Shown: piece after piece, positions 9,187-18,304 of the stretch
Layout: every line of letters starts with the position of its first letter
Numbering within the stretch: the first letter of the stretch is position 1
Assembly: GCA_002742935.1 (NCBI GenBank)
Contig: PDON01000072.1
Location: 1 to 62,409 of the forward strand
DNA from: Candidatus Cloacimonadota bacterium
GTDB taxonomy: Bacteria > UBA4055
Direction of reading: 5' to 3'
DNA: 62,409 nucleotides
The notes under the pieces: generated by a model
What the model was told of the DNA's origin: nothing
What the model saw: the letters and a program-made list of their open reading frames with translations, nothing else
The model's database searches: none
Program-made: the position numbers and the translations under genes

Positions 9187-10560
9187 TTATCCTATCTTAT
9201 CACTTTTTAGATTCTCAAAATATATTTTTGTCTCATAGATTATAACACCACTCAATCCTAAAATACCAATTAAGTTAGGTATTGCCATAAGTCCGTTTAC
9301 AATATCTGCAAGTGTCCATATAGCTTCCAGTTTTAAGAATCCTCCGGAAAAAACAAGTGCTATAAATATTAGTTTGTAAGGCAATATTGATTTTACACCA
9401 AATAGGTATACCGAGCATCTTTCTCCATAGTAGTTCCAACCTAGTATAGTAGTGAAAGCAAAGAATAATAAACCTCCGGTAACCACTATTTCACCCCATA
9501 AAGGAGCATTCATTCCTATTCTAAAAGCACTACTTGTCAGTTGAGCTCCTTCCATTGTATTGGAGTTCCATACACCTGTTAAAATTAGCACAAGTCCTGT
9601 CATTGTACATATTATAATGGTATCAAAAAATGTTTGAGTCATAGTTATTAAACCTTGACGAACGCAAGAGTTTGTCTTTGCTGCCGCTGTTGCAATAGGA
9701 GCACTTCCAAGACCCGATTCATTGGAGAATACACCTCTTGATATACCACTACGCATAGCCAACATCATTGTTGCTCCGGCAAAACCACCGGAAGCCGCAG
9801 TACCTGTAAAAGCATCTTTTAATACAAGTTTTAAGGCTGCAACTGCCAAATCAAAATTTAAGATTAGGATTATAACAGATCCTGTTACATAGAGTATTGC
9901 CGCAAAAGGAACAACAAACTCTGCAACTCTTGCAATTCTTTTGATACCTCCAAGAGTAACCAAAGCTGTCAAAGCGGTAACAATAATTGTTGTTACATAG
10001 GTTGGAGAGTGTAATGCTATTTCAGCTGATATGTTTATAGCATTAACCTGAGGGAATGTTCCAATACCAAAGAATGCAACACCAATACCAAAGAGGGCAA
10101 ACATTTTTCCAAGCCACTTTAGTCCAAGACCTTTCTCTAGATAGTACATAGGTCCACCTGCCATCTCTCCATTTTCATCGGTAACACGATACTGAATGGA
10201 TAGAAGACCCTCTGCATATTTTGTAGCCATTCCAAAAAAGGCTGCAACCCACATCCAGAATAGAGAACCAGGACCACCTAAAGAGATAGCGGTCGCAACT
10301 CCAACAATATTTCCAGTACCTATTGTAGCAGCCAAAGCTGTTGAAAGTGCTGCAAAACTTGAAACATCACCTTTATGTGTCTCATTTTTTCCTTTATCCT
10401 CTTTTGAAAATAGATACTTGAGAGCTAAAGGAAGACGAATTATCTGTAAAAAACCTAATCTTATTGAAAGATATATTCCTGTACCCACTAGTAATGCCAG
10501 TAGAGGAATACCCCAAACCCAATTGCTTATCGTTTTTAAAATCGGCAACAATTCGCTCAT
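9187..10560 (-). CDS. Sodium:alanine/glycine symporter (AGCS family)
   Basis: About 457 residues with some ten hydrophobic helices. AGCS family hallmarks are visible: an N-terminal GTGIYLSIRLGFLQI segment, ATIGTGNIVGVATAI, the MAGGPMYYLEKGLG block and the GVFSNESGLGSAPIA motif. The family imports alanine or glycine with sodium across the inner membrane. I place the start at the ATG at 10560, seven bases after AAAGGA, rather than five codons upstream. It is monocistronic with its own promoter and terminator. I looked for a glycine riboswitch upstream and saw none. Confidence 0.95.
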   Translation of the reverse strand: MSELLPILKTISNWVWGIPLLALLVGTGIYLSIRLGFLQIIRLPLALKYLFSKEDKGKNETHKGDVSSFAALSTALAATIGTGNIVGVATAISLGGPGSLFWMWVAAFFGMATKYAEGLLSIQYRVTDENGEMAGGPMYYLEKGLGLKWLGKMFALFGIGVAFFGIGTFPQVNAINISAEIALHSPTYVTTIIVTALTALVTLGGIKRIARVAEFVVPFAAILYVTGSVIILILNFDLAVAALKLVLKDAFTGTAASGGFAGATMMLAMRSGISRGVFSNESGLGSAPIATAAAKTNSCVRQGLITMTQTFFDTIIICTMTGLVLILTGVWNSNTMEGAQLTSSAFRIGMNAPLWGEIVVTGGLLFFAFTTILGWNYYGERCSVYLFGVKSILPYKLIFIALVFSGGFLKLEAIWTLADIVNGLMAIPNLIGILGLSGVIIYETKIYFENLKSDKIG

Positions 10561-10580
10561 AATAGATCCTTTCATTTAAT

Positions 10581-10611
10581 ATTTTAACACACTTTTATTT
10601 TTTTTTGTCAA
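10581..10611 (-). promoter_or_regulatory. Candidate sigma-70 promoter of the symporter gene
   Basis: On the minus strand TTGACA (10611-10606) is followed after 19 bases by TAAAAT (10586-10581). The spacing is longer than the optimal 17. A single A-rich spacer links them, and the gene starts 20 bases downstream. Confidence 0.5.
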
Positions 10612-10880
10612 CAATGTTTAAATATTTATTCTGAATTTGCTATCTTTCTAGCCCATCATAGGTTGGTCTTTCCCTTTCATCTTCTTTCAAGAACTCTATG
10701 GTTTATACTAATGTCAAGAATAATTTTTATAAATTTTATAAACATAAAATTCTTTTTTACGTTGGGGCTTTTAAAATGGAGAAGTTCCTTATGTTTAATT
10801 ATTTAGGAGTTTTAAAATGTTTTTATCATATAGTAAAATAGATTGTACAATATATTATTGGATCAATAAATAACTATTTT

Positions 10881-11032
10881 AACCTGAGTTCGGTATAACT
10901 ATTTATCTAGTATTTAATGTAATAAGTATAAATACCTATGGAAAAGAGAACCTCAGGGAATAGATATAAGTTGTATTTTCAGTTTTTATTATTGCATAAG
11001 ATAGTCTATTGGTTTTATATCGAACTAAAGTT
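10881..11032. repeat. MITE-like family A element, 152 bp
   Basis: Terminal inverted repeats: AACCTGAGTTCGGTATAA at 10881-10898 and, inverted, AACTTTAGTTCGATATAA at 11032-11015 (15 of 18 match). The interior matches the reverse complement of 27451-27663 over its left part. It lies in the 10561-11362 gap upstream of rimP. The stretch 10612-10880 before it shows nothing I can name. Confidence 0.72.
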
Positions 11033-11041
11033 GTTTTAAAC

Positions 11042-11193
11042 AGTATCTACTGAAAAAATGAAAAGCCAATCTAAAGTATCAGAATTTACAATGTATAAGT
11101 TATAGGAATCCTGTAAGTTTACAAATATAGAGTTAAGTTAAATCTTTGTTTTCGATTCTTTTAATATATCAACTGTAAGTTTGTATAGATCTT
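11042..11193. repeat. MITE-like family B element (inverted copy)
   Basis: It begins with AGTATCTACTGAAAAAATG and ends near TATAGATCTT, resembling inverted ends. Interior 11083-11112 is the reverse complement of 1348-1378 with few changes. It abuts the family A element at 10881-11032. Confidence 0.5.
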
Positions 11194-11275
11194 ATTTGAA
11201 ACCCTTCAATTTTTGTAAAAATAAAACTTGATCAAGCTTATTTTATTGGAGTTTGCTATTATTATAAAAAACAAC

Positions 11276-11304
11276 TTGCTTTTATTTGGTGGTTTTACTA
11301 TATT
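11276..11304 (+). promoter_or_regulatory. Candidate sigma-70 promoter of the rimP-nusA-infB operon
   Basis: TTGCTT (11276-11281), a 17-base spacer and TATATT (11299-11304). The predicted start near 11311 gives a leader of about 50 bases that contains the hairpin at 11322-11346. Confidence 0.6.
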
Positions 11305-11321
11305 CTTTAAATCTATATTCT

Positions 11322-11346
11322 AAGTGGGTTCGTCCCACTTTTTTTA
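11322..11346 (+). terminator. Leader terminator/attenuator before rimP
   Basis: AAGTGGG-TTCGT-CCCACTT followed by five more T: a seven-pair stem with an intrinsic-terminator tail. It sits between the candidate promoter and rimP, 17 bases before the rimP ATG. It may end an upstream transcript or act as an attenuator of the nusA operon; see findings. Confidence 0.75.
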
Positions 11347-11362
11347 TTATTAAGGGGTTTTT

Positions 11363-11824
11363 ATGAGTCTTCAAGATAAAGTTGAAAATGTTGCTAAAGA
11401 GTTGGCAAAAAAGTATGATCAGGAAGTTGTTGATGTTGAATTTGGAAACAATAAAACAGGTCAGGTAATCAGAATTTTTGTCGGTTCCAAACAGGGGGTA
11501 AATGTAAATACTTTAGCAGCCATTACCAGAGAGTTTAATAAGATAGCCGAACTAAAAGGATCTGAGTTTATTCCTTATGATTTTCAGCTTGAAGTTAGTT
11601 CTCCGGGACTTGACAGACCATTGAAAACATGGAGAGATTTTTATAGAAATGAGGATAGAGATGTAAGAGTTACTATTGCTGATAATGATGAAACAACCAA
11701 AACATTTGAGGCAAAAATTGTATCTGCATCAGAGAATGAAATTGTTCTTGAAAATGATAAAAATGGAAAATTCTTATTGGATTTAAGTATATTAAAAAAA
11801 GCAAAATTGATAATTAAGTTTTAG
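11363..11824 (+). CDS. rimP: Ribosome maturation factor RimP
   Basis: 153 residues, usual family length. The protein is needed for 30S subunit maturation. The N-terminal alpha/beta domain ends in the family signature FQLEVSSPGLDRPL (about 73-86), followed by a C-terminal SH3-like domain. An AAGGGG ribosome site lies before the ATG. It is the first gene of a conserved rimP-nusA-ylxQ-infB-rbfA operon; nusA follows after 22 bases. Confidence 0.95.
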   Translation: MSLQDKVENVAKELAKKYDQEVVDVEFGNNKTGQVIRIFVGSKQGVNVNTLAAITREFNKIAELKGSEFIPYDFQLEVSSPGLDRPLKTWRDFYRNEDRDVRVTIADNDETTKTFEAKIVSASENEIVLENDKNGKFLLDLSILKKAKLIIKF

Positions 11825-11846
11825 TAAACTTAAGTAGGAGGATCTA

Positions 11847-13100
11847 ATGGACACCCGTGAAGTTGTTCAAGCGGTTGAGGTCATATTAAAAGAGAAAAAA
11901 GTTGACAGAGATAAACTTAGCAGTATTGTAGAGTCTATCTTCAAAACTATGATAAAGAAAAAATTTTCTATTGAAACAGATGAAGAGGTTGATGAAAGTT
12001 TCAGTATTACTTTTAATATTGATCATGGTGATGTTGAAATCATTCATGAGAGAGAGGTTGTTGAAGATGGTAACGTTGAAGATCCTGTAAAGCAGATTGC
12101 TCTTTCTGATGCTTTAAAAATTGATGACGATATTGAGGTTGGCGAAGAGATTCCTGAAACAGTTGATTTTAGTGAGTTTGGAAGAAGACATATTATTGCT
12201 GCGAAGCAAAATTTAATCCAGAAGATAAGACAGGTTGAAAAAGATATAATTTTTGAAGCTTATCAAAACAGAATTGGTGATATTGTAACGGGGCAAATTC
12301 ATCAGATTACTCAGAGAGAGGTTAAGATCCACTTTGAGGGAGAAGAGCTTACTCTTCCAAAAAGTGAGTGTGTATTCAATGAAAGGTACAGAAGAGGTGA
12401 GTTAATAAAGATTGTAATCTCTGATGTTATAAGAAAGAATCATGATGTAAAAATAATGGTTTCAAGATCTCATGTTAGTTTCATTAAGAGATTGTTTGAA
12501 ACAGAGGTTCCTGAAATCAGTGACGGAATTATCAACATTGTTAAGATTGCCAGAGTTCCGGGAATTAGAACAAAGATTGTTATAGAGTCTATTGATTCAA
12601 GAGTTGACCCTGTTGGAGCTTGTGTTGGTCAAAGAGGTTCCAGAATATCAGCAATTGTTTCTGAGCTTAACAAGGAAAAGATAGATATTGTACAGAATAT
12701 CCAAGATTCAAGAATGCTAGTTACAAGACTTCTTGGTATAAAAACAGAATATCAATTGGATCTTGACTATGAAAATATGATTGCTGAAGTTGTAGTTCAA
12801 GATTCTATGGTTAAAGATGTTAAGGGTATAAAGGATAGTAATATTAAACTTGTTGAAGAGTTGAGTGGGTTTAAGGTTAATGTTCACTCTGCAAGTGAGT
12901 TTGAAGAGGATAACGAGCTCAAACTGATTGATGTTGATGAGTTTGATCAAAACCTTATAAATATCTTGGCTGAAAATGGATTGAAAACAGCTATGGATGT
13001 ATTTGATGTAGGTCAAAAAGATCTTTCAGAGATGGAAGGCTTAGATGAAGATAAGGTTAAGTTTATACTAGATACTCTTAATGGATACTATGCTGAGTAA
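11847..13100 (+). CDS. nusA: Transcription termination/antitermination factor NusA
   Basis: 417 residues. Domains in order: RNA-polymerase-binding N-terminus (1-135), S1 domain (about 144-195, GDIVTGQIHQI...), KH1 with VDPVGACVGQRGSRI (253-267), KH2, then a single helix-hairpin-helix-like C-terminal module (about 370-417). It controls pausing, termination and antitermination. An AGGAGG ribosome site precedes the ATG. Because NusA affects hairpin termination, the leader hairpin at 11322-11346 could feed back on this operon (inference). Confidence 0.97.
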   Translation: MDTREVVQAVEVILKEKKVDRDKLSSIVESIFKTMIKKKFSIETDEEVDESFSITFNIDHGDVEIIHEREVVEDGNVEDPVKQIALSDALKIDDDIEVGEEIPETVDFSEFGRRHIIAAKQNLIQKIRQVEKDIIFEAYQNRIGDIVTGQIHQITQREVKIHFEGEELTLPKSECVFNERYRRGELIKIVISDVIRKNHDVKIMVSRSHVSFIKRLFETEVPEISDGIINIVKIARVPGIRTKIVIESIDSRVDPVGACVGQRGSRISAIVSELNKEKIDIVQNIQDSRMLVTRLLGIKTEYQLDLDYENMIAEVVVQDSMVKDVKGIKDSNIKLVEELSGFKVNVHSASEFEEDNELKLIDVDEFDQNLINILAENGLKTAMDVFDVGQKDLSEMEGLDEDKVKFILDTLNGYYAE

Positions 13101-13430
13101 ATGGAAGAGTTTTTGATTGAAGATATTGATGTTGGTATAAAGCCGCTGCTCGGTTTTGCCTTAAAATCAAGAAATCTTGTTTTAGGTTTTAATAAGTTGT
13201 TTTTTCAAAGAGAGAAAGATGTGGGTATTATAATGGTATCCACATCATTACAACTCGGAAGCCTTAAAAAGATAAAAAAAAAGTTCACAAATACAGATTC
13301 TGTTTTGTATCTTTATAACGGTGAACTTGGTTCTCTGGTTAACAGACCGGAAATAATGGTTTTGGGAGTAAAAAAGTCTAATTTTATTTCTGGAATAAAA
13401 AAGTATATAAAAATCAATGGAGAAGTCTAA
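13101..13430 (+). CDS. L7Ae/L30e-like RNA-binding protein (YlxQ-like)
   Basis: 109 residues, beginning directly at the base after the nusA stop (TAA-ATG), so translation is coupled. The pattern KPLLGFALKSRNLVLGFNKL, a central hydrophobic GIIMVST strand and VLGVKKSNF fits the L7Ae/L30e fold of YlxQ, which in many bacteria sits between nusA and infB. The usual ylxR gene before it is absent here. Role probably in K-turn or rRNA binding. The fold call is from pattern and position, not a clear signature. Confidence 0.65.
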   Translation: MEEFLIEDIDVGIKPLLGFALKSRNLVLGFNKLFFQREKDVGIIMVSTSLQLGSLKKIKKKFTNTDSVLYLYNGELGSLVNRPEIMVLGVKKSNFISGIKKYIKINGEV

Positions 13431-13433
13431 CTG

Positions 13434-16052
13434 ATGAAATATAAAGTTTATAAAGTGGCAAAGCAGTTAAAACTTCAAACAGATACAATTTTAGAGTTTG
13501 TTAAGAACGATCTTAAAGTTGAGACTAAAAAGGGTATCCATACCTCTCTTGACGAGAAACAGTATCTTGATGTTCTTAAGAAGTTTGACCTAAATGCGTA
13601 TAATAAACAAATAGGGAAAGATGATTCCATATCTGGAAGTAATTATGCTAAAACTGCTCCTGAAACAAGAAAAATAGATATGAATGATGCTCTCAATGAG
13701 ATTCTGAATGCTCCTGAAAGTACTCCTGCTGTTGAAGAAAAGAGAGAAAGAGATAAGGGTAGAAGATCTGTAAGAAAAATTAAGAAGAGTGTTGATCAAG
13801 ATAGTTTACTTGAAAAGAGTGAATCAAAACCATCTAAGAGTAGCTCTAAATCTGATGTTGATAAAAAGAAAAATCTTAAACCAAAATCTGAAAAGAGATC
13901 TGTTAGTAAGGATAAAGAGAGTAAGAAGTTTACAAAAGAAAGTAAAGAATCTCAAATTATTGAACCTGTTCTTACACCTGAAGAAGTTACAGCAGCTATT
14001 GCAAAAAAGGGTAAGAAGCATAAAGATTCGGAGTTTAAAAAGAAGGGTGATTCTTTAAAAGAGGATATGCCTAAAGCTAGTAAGCTTAAAAAGAAAAGAT
14101 TAAAGAAGGTTGTTGCTGAAGAACCTGAAATAATGACTACTAAAAAGAGAAAGAAGAAGAAAACGGTAGATAAGGAAGCTGTTAAAGATTCTGTTAAGCA
14201 AACTCTTAAGAAAATGGAAAACGATAGTGCAAAATCTTTCAAAAAGAGAAAGAAGAAGAAAACTACCGATGATGGTTCTGAGATAGAAGTAGAGGTTAAT
14301 ATTATAAATGTTGTTGAGTTTATGTCAACTCAAGAGCTTGCAAATAAGATGGGTGTTGATGTAACATCTATTATAGCTAAGTTTTTTGGTCTTGGTATGA
14401 TGGTTACTATAAACCAGAGATTGGATAAGGATCAGATTGAGCTTATTTGTGCCGAATATGATTTTGATTGTGAGTTTGAAACTGAGTATAACGATGATGT
14501 TATGGATCAAGTTGAAGAGGTTGATAAAGAGGAGGATCTTTCTCCAAGACCTCCTATTGTAACCATTATGGGTCATGTTGATCACGGTAAAACATCTCTT
14601 CTTGACTATATCAGAAAAACTCATGTTGTTGAAGGTGAGAGTGGCGGAATTACTCAACACATTGGTGCTTATGAAGCTATCTATAATGATAAGGCAATTA
14701 CTTTCCTGGACACTCCGGGTCACGAAGCGTTTACTGCTATGAGGGCAAGAGGTGCAAAGGTTACGGATATTTGTGTTGTAGTTATTGCAGCTGACGATAG
14801 CATAATGCCTCAAACAATTGAAGCTATTGATCACTCAAAAGTTGCCGGTGTTCCTATTATTATTGCCATAAATAAAATGGATAAGCCTGCTGCTGATCCA
14901 AACAGAATTAAAGCTGATCTTTCAGGTAAGAATGTTGTTGTTGAGGATCTTGGTGGTAGCGTTCAATGTATCGAAATTTCAGCTAAGAGTGGTATGGGAA
15001 TTGATGATCTTTTAGACAGTATTTTGGTTGAAGCTGAGATGCTTGAACTTAAAGCTAATGAAAATGCTAAAGCCAGAGGTGTTGTAATTGAATCAAGACT
15101 TGATAAGGGTTTAGGTTCAATAGCTACTGTTCTAGTCCAAAGAGGTACACTAAAAATTGGAGATATCTTTGTTTGTGGACAGTTCTCCGGTAGGGTAAGA
15201 TCTCTTCTTAATGAGAGAAAAGAGAAGGTTAAAAGTGCCGGTCCTGCTATTCCTGCTGTAGTTTTAGGTATAAATGGAACTCCAAAAGCAGGTGATATTT
15301 TAGTTGTTGTTGATTCTGAAAGAGAGGCTAAAGATATAGCTTCCAAAAGGCAGCAGCTTAACAGAGCGCAAAGTCAGCATCAAGTTAAGATAATGTCTCT
15401 AGATCACATATCTCAACAGATAAAGAAGGGTGAGGTTCGAGAGCTTAATATAATTGTCAAGGGTGATGTTGATGGATCTGTGGAGGCTGTTTCTGATTCT
15501 ATTATGAAGCTTTCAAATGATGAGGTTGCTGTAAGGGTTGTTCACAGAGGTGTTGGTGCCATAACAGAGTCTGATATACTTTTAGCTCAAGCTTCAAACG
15601 CTATCCTTTTAGGGTTCAATATAAGACCAAACTTGAAAGCTAGAGAACTTTCGGAAAAAGAGAATGTAGAGATAAGACTTTACAGTATTATCTACGATCT
15701 TATTGCAGATGTTAAGCAGGCTCTTGAGGGTCTTCTTGCTCCTGATATTGAAGAAAAAGTTGTTGGTACTGTTGAGGTTAGAACTACTTTCAAGGTTCCA
15801 AAAATAGGTACTATTGCCGGTTGTTATGTTCTTTCAGGAAAGATTAAAAAATCATCTCTTGTTAAACTTGTTAGAGATAATATTGTTATCTACACGGCTA
15901 AAGTTTCATCTTTAAGAAGACATAAGGATGATGTAAAAGAGGTTGTTAAAGGTTTTGAGTGTGGTGTTGGCATAGAGAAATTTAATGATCTTAAAGATGG
16001 TGATATTATTGAGGTTTATGAAGAGGAAGAAGTAAAAAGGACTCTTGAATAA
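13434..16052 (+). CDS. infB: Translation initiation factor IF-2
   Basis: 872 residues. An N-terminal IF2N domain (KVYKVAKQLKLQTDTILEFV) and a long, very basic Lys/Ser linker (about 60-280) with two near-identical KKRKKKKT stretches are followed by a second IF2N-like segment (MSTQELANKMGVDVTSIIAKF). The GTPase domain has GHVDHGKT (about 379-386), DTPGHEAF (about 426) and NKMD (about 480), then domains II-IV. It brings initiator tRNA to the 30S subunit. It starts three bases after the preceding gene and overlaps rbfA by one base. Confidence 0.98.
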   Translation: MKYKVYKVAKQLKLQTDTILEFVKNDLKVETKKGIHTSLDEKQYLDVLKKFDLNAYNKQIGKDDSISGSNYAKTAPETRKIDMNDALNEILNAPESTPAVEEKRERDKGRRSVRKIKKSVDQDSLLEKSESKPSKSSSKSDVDKKKNLKPKSEKRSVSKDKESKKFTKESKESQIIEPVLTPEEVTAAIAKKGKKHKDSEFKKKGDSLKEDMPKASKLKKKRLKKVVAEEPEIMTTKKRKKKKTVDKEAVKDSVKQTLKKMENDSAKSFKKRKKKKTTDDGSEIEVEVNIINVVEFMSTQELANKMGVDVTSIIAKFFGLGMMVTINQRLDKDQIELICAEYDFDCEFETEYNDDVMDQVEEVDKEEDLSPRPPIVTIMGHVDHGKTSLLDYIRKTHVVEGESGGITQHIGAYEAIYNDKAITFLDTPGHEAFTAMRARGAKVTDICVVVIAADDSIMPQTIEAIDHSKVAGVPIIIAINKMDKPAADPNRIKADLSGKNVVVEDLGGSVQCIEISAKSGMGIDDLLDSILVEAEMLELKANENAKARGVVIESRLDKGLGSIATVLVQRGTLKIGDIFVCGQFSGRVRSLLNERKEKVKSAGPAIPAVVLGINGTPKAGDILVVVDSEREAKDIASKRQQLNRAQSQHQVKIMSLDHISQQIKKGEVRELNIIVKGDVDGSVEAVSDSIMKLSNDEVAVRVVHRGVGAITESDILLAQASNAILLGFNIRPNLKARELSEKENVEIRLYSIIYDLIADVKQALEGLLAPDIEEKVVGTVEVRTTFKVPKIGTIAGCYVLSGKIKKSSLVKLVRDNIVIYTAKVSSLRRHKDDVKEVVKGFECGVGIEKFNDLKDGDIIEVYEEEEVKRTLE

Positions 16053-16408
16053 TGGCTAACTCAAAGAGACAGAATAGAATATCTGAGGAGATTAGGAAAA
16101 AGGTCTCCAATATGCTTCTTTTGGAGATGGATATTCCTGAGTTTAAGTTTGTTACAATATCTTCTGTTAAGATAAGTCCGGATCTTTCCTATTGTACTAT
16201 ATTTTATAATATAATGGAAAGAGGACCTTACTCTAAAAATGAGATTGAGAGATTGTTTACAATAAACAGAAAGAGAATAAGACAAAATCTTTCTAAAAAG
16301 CTCAATATAAAAATGACTCCGGAATTAAAGTTTATTTATGATGATACTCTAGATAAGGCTATGGTTATTGAATCTCTTTTAAAAGGTCTCAATAATAAGG
16401 AGTCTTAG
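16052..16408 (+). CDS. rbfA: Ribosome-binding factor A
   Basis: 118 residues with the KH-like RbfA fold: RISEEIRKKVSNMLLLEMDIPEF...TISSVKISPDLSYCTIFYN and a C-terminal MTPELKFIYDDTLDKAMVIESLL. The protein is needed for 16S rRNA 5' end processing and cold adaptation. Its ATG overlaps the infB stop (TAATG). It is the last gene before the intrinsic terminator at 16432-16467. Confidence 0.95.
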   Translation: MANSKRQNRISEEIRKKVSNMLLLEMDIPEFKFVTISSVKISPDLSYCTIFYNIMERGPYSKNEIERLFTINRKRIRQNLSKKLNIKMTPELKFIYDDTLDKAMVIESLLKGLNNKES

Positions 16409-16431
16409 CTTTAAGAAAATAGGTTTAACAG

Positions 16432-16467
16432 AAATAGCAGAATGGGAAACTTTTCTGCTATTTTTAT
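16432..16467 (+). terminator. Intrinsic terminator after rbfA
   Basis: AAATAGCAGAA and TTCTGCTATTT form an 11-pair stem with a short purine-rich loop, followed by TTATTTATA. It separates the translation operon from nrnA, whose ATG is 18 bases further on. Confidence 0.8.
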
Positions 16468-16484
16468 TTATATTTGGAGATAAA

Positions 16485-17447
16485 ATGGAAAACATATATA
16501 GAGAGATAGGAAAAGAGCTAGAACAAAGGGATAATTTTCTTATCTGTTCTCACTTCTCTCCCGATGGAGATAATATAGGGTCATCTCTAGCTATTCACAG
16601 ATTTCTAAAATCTATAGGGAAAAGATCAATAATAAGTAACCAAGATCCTTTTCCTGAAAAGTTTAAATTTTTACTAAAAGATGATATATATGTTAAGGGT
16701 AAAGATCTAAATGAGAAGTTTGATAATATTATAGTTTTGGATATTGGATCTTATAACAGATTAGGAGATGTTAGAGACAGTATAAATAGAGAGAGTTTTA
16801 TTATAAATATAGATCACCATATATCAAACAACTCTTTTGGAGATCTAAATCTTATAAAACCTAAAAAAGCGGCAACAGCTCAAATGGTTTACGATCTTTT
16901 GGTAAACAATAAATTTACCATTAACTCCTCTATTGCGGAGCCTCTCTATGTTGGATTGTTAACTGATACCGGAGGTTTTAGATATCAAAGTACGGATAGT
17001 GAAGTTTTAAAGGTAGCTTCAGATCTTTCAAGTTATGATATAGATCCTTCAGATCTTATTGAGAATGCAATCTATAAAAATAGTGCAGAAGATCTTAAAG
17101 CAATCTCTACCCTTCTTTCAAATTTTGAAGTTAATAAAAAGCTTAAACTCTTAACTCTTTTTCATGACAACACTATTTTAAAAGTTGATGATAACGATAT
17201 GGTTCTTTCAATGTTGAATTCTGTTTCTAATATAGATGTTGTTCTCTATGTTAGAAAGATTAGTGAAGGTTTAGTTAAAGGTTCATTCAGATCCAAAAAA
17301 TTTGATGTAAGTAAATTTGCGTTAAAACATGGGGGAGGGGGGCATAAGAATGCTTCAGGTCTCAGGTTTAACGGAACTATTGATGAATTTAAGAAAAATA
17401 TTTTAGAAGATCTAATAAAGGATATTGAAGCTTATGAAGATCTATAG
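16485..17447 (+). CDS. nrnA: NrnA-like DHH/DHHA1 phosphoesterase (oligoribonuclease/pAp phosphatase)
   Basis: 320 residues. DHH domain motifs: CSHFSPDGDNIGSS (about 22-35), VLDIGS (about 87), the namesake NIDHHIS (about 107-113) and TDTGGF (about 160). The DHHA1 domain ends with HGGGGHKNASG (about 280-290). The family degrades nano-RNAs and dephosphorylates 3'-phosphoadenosine 5'-phosphate using Mn2+. GGAG lies five bases before the ATG. Its end overlaps truB. Confidence 0.92.
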   Translation: MENIYREIGKELEQRDNFLICSHFSPDGDNIGSSLAIHRFLKSIGKRSIISNQDPFPEKFKFLLKDDIYVKGKDLNEKFDNIIVLDIGSYNRLGDVRDSINRESFIINIDHHISNNSFGDLNLIKPKKAATAQMVYDLLVNNKFTINSSIAEPLYVGLLTDTGGFRYQSTDSEVLKVASDLSSYDIDPSDLIENAIYKNSAEDLKAISTLLSNFEVNKKLKLLTLFHDNTILKVDDNDMVLSMLNSVSNIDVVLYVRKISEGLVKGSFRSKKFDVSKFALKHGGGGHKNASGLRFNGTIDEFKKNILEDLIKDIEAYEDL

Positions 17448-18138
17448 TAAAAAAGATCCTATAAATATTGATTTAAAACTATCTTCTGAACCTTTTACGC
17501 TTCTTGTAGATAAGTCTGTTGATTGGACCAGCTTTGATGTTGTAAATAAACTTAAAAGAGTATTTTCAATAAAGAAGATTGGACATGCGGGAACCTTGGA
17601 TCCTTTTGCTACAGGGCTTCTAATTGTTTGTTTTAACAAGGCTACAAAAACAATCTCATCTTATCAGGATAGATTTAAAGTTTATGATGCTACAATAAAA
17701 CTTGGCGAGGAGACGGATAGCTGTGATCTTACGGGTAATGTTGTAAAAAGATCTGATTATATACCAAGCTCTGATCAGCTTTCAATAATAGAGGAGAAGT
17801 TTAAGGGGGAGATTGAGCAAATACCTCCTATTTTTTCTGCTTTGAAAAAGAATGGTAAGAGGATGTATGATTTGGCAAGAAAAGGTGTTGTTGTAGAACC
17901 TGATCCCAGATTGGTAACTATACACGATTATTCAAATATATTTTATGAATATCCAAGTTTAAGTTTTACCGTTAAAGTATCTAAAGGGACATATATAAGA
18001 TCTTTGGGAAGAGATATTGCAAAATCTATAAATAGTTGCGGACATCTTTCTTTTCTTAGAAGAACAGCTATTGGTGAGTTTTTGGTAGATGATGCTTACA
18101 CAATTAGTGAGATTATGGAGATAATGGATATAAGCTAA
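17434..18138 (+). CDS. truB: tRNA pseudouridine-55 synthase TruB (no PUA domain)
   Basis: About 234 residues. The TruB catalytic motif GHAGTLDPFATGLL, with nucleophile Asp near residue 55, is clear, as are TYIRSLGRDIA and a C-terminal RRTAIGEF. It makes pseudouridine 55 in the T-loop of tRNAs. The protein ends after the catalytic core and lacks the C-terminal PUA domain found in longer TruBs. I prefer the ATG at 17434 over a TTG at 17425; both overlap the end of nrnA. Located after rbfA-nrnA, as in many bacteria. Confidence 0.94.
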   Translation: MKIYSKKDPINIDLKLSSEPFTLLVDKSVDWTSFDVVNKLKRVFSIKKIGHAGTLDPFATGLLIVCFNKATKTISSYQDRFKVYDATIKLGEETDSCDLTGNVVKRSDYIPSSDQLSIIEEKFKGEIEQIPPIFSALKKNGKRMYDLARKGVVVEPDPRLVTIHDYSNIFYEYPSLSFTVKVSKGTYIRSLGRDIAKSINSCGHLSFLRRTAIGEFLVDDAYTISEIMEIMDIS

Positions 18139-18304
18139 TGATTAGGATCTAAATATATTACTCCTTTTCTAATGGTAAATTGGTTATCTATAAACTTTTC
18201 TTTTTCCTATAAACGAGATTGTTAGATAAAAAATAGTTGCTATTTATTCTATTTATATGCATTTTTTTGTTTCGTTAAAGTAAAAAAAAGATTTGGAGAA
18301 TATA

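Noticed and set aside
10561..10880. Possible glycine or alanine riboswitch before the sodium:alanine symporter
   Set aside because: AGCS genes often carry glycine riboswitches, but neither the paired conserved purine motifs nor tandem aptamer-like stems could be found on the minus strand here.
13434..14300. Lys-rich repeats in the IF-2 linker as a coding repeat array or frameshift
   Set aside because: The repeats (KKRKKKKT twice) are in frame within a disordered basic linker that is variable in IF-2 of many species. The frame is continuous.
14325..14834. Long antisense open frame (169 codons) across infB
   Set aside because: It is a shadow of the conserved IF-2 GTPase domain on the other strand, with low-complexity composition and no ribosome site. 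The same holds for the antisense frames over rbfA, lipA, ftsZ, murB and tnaA.
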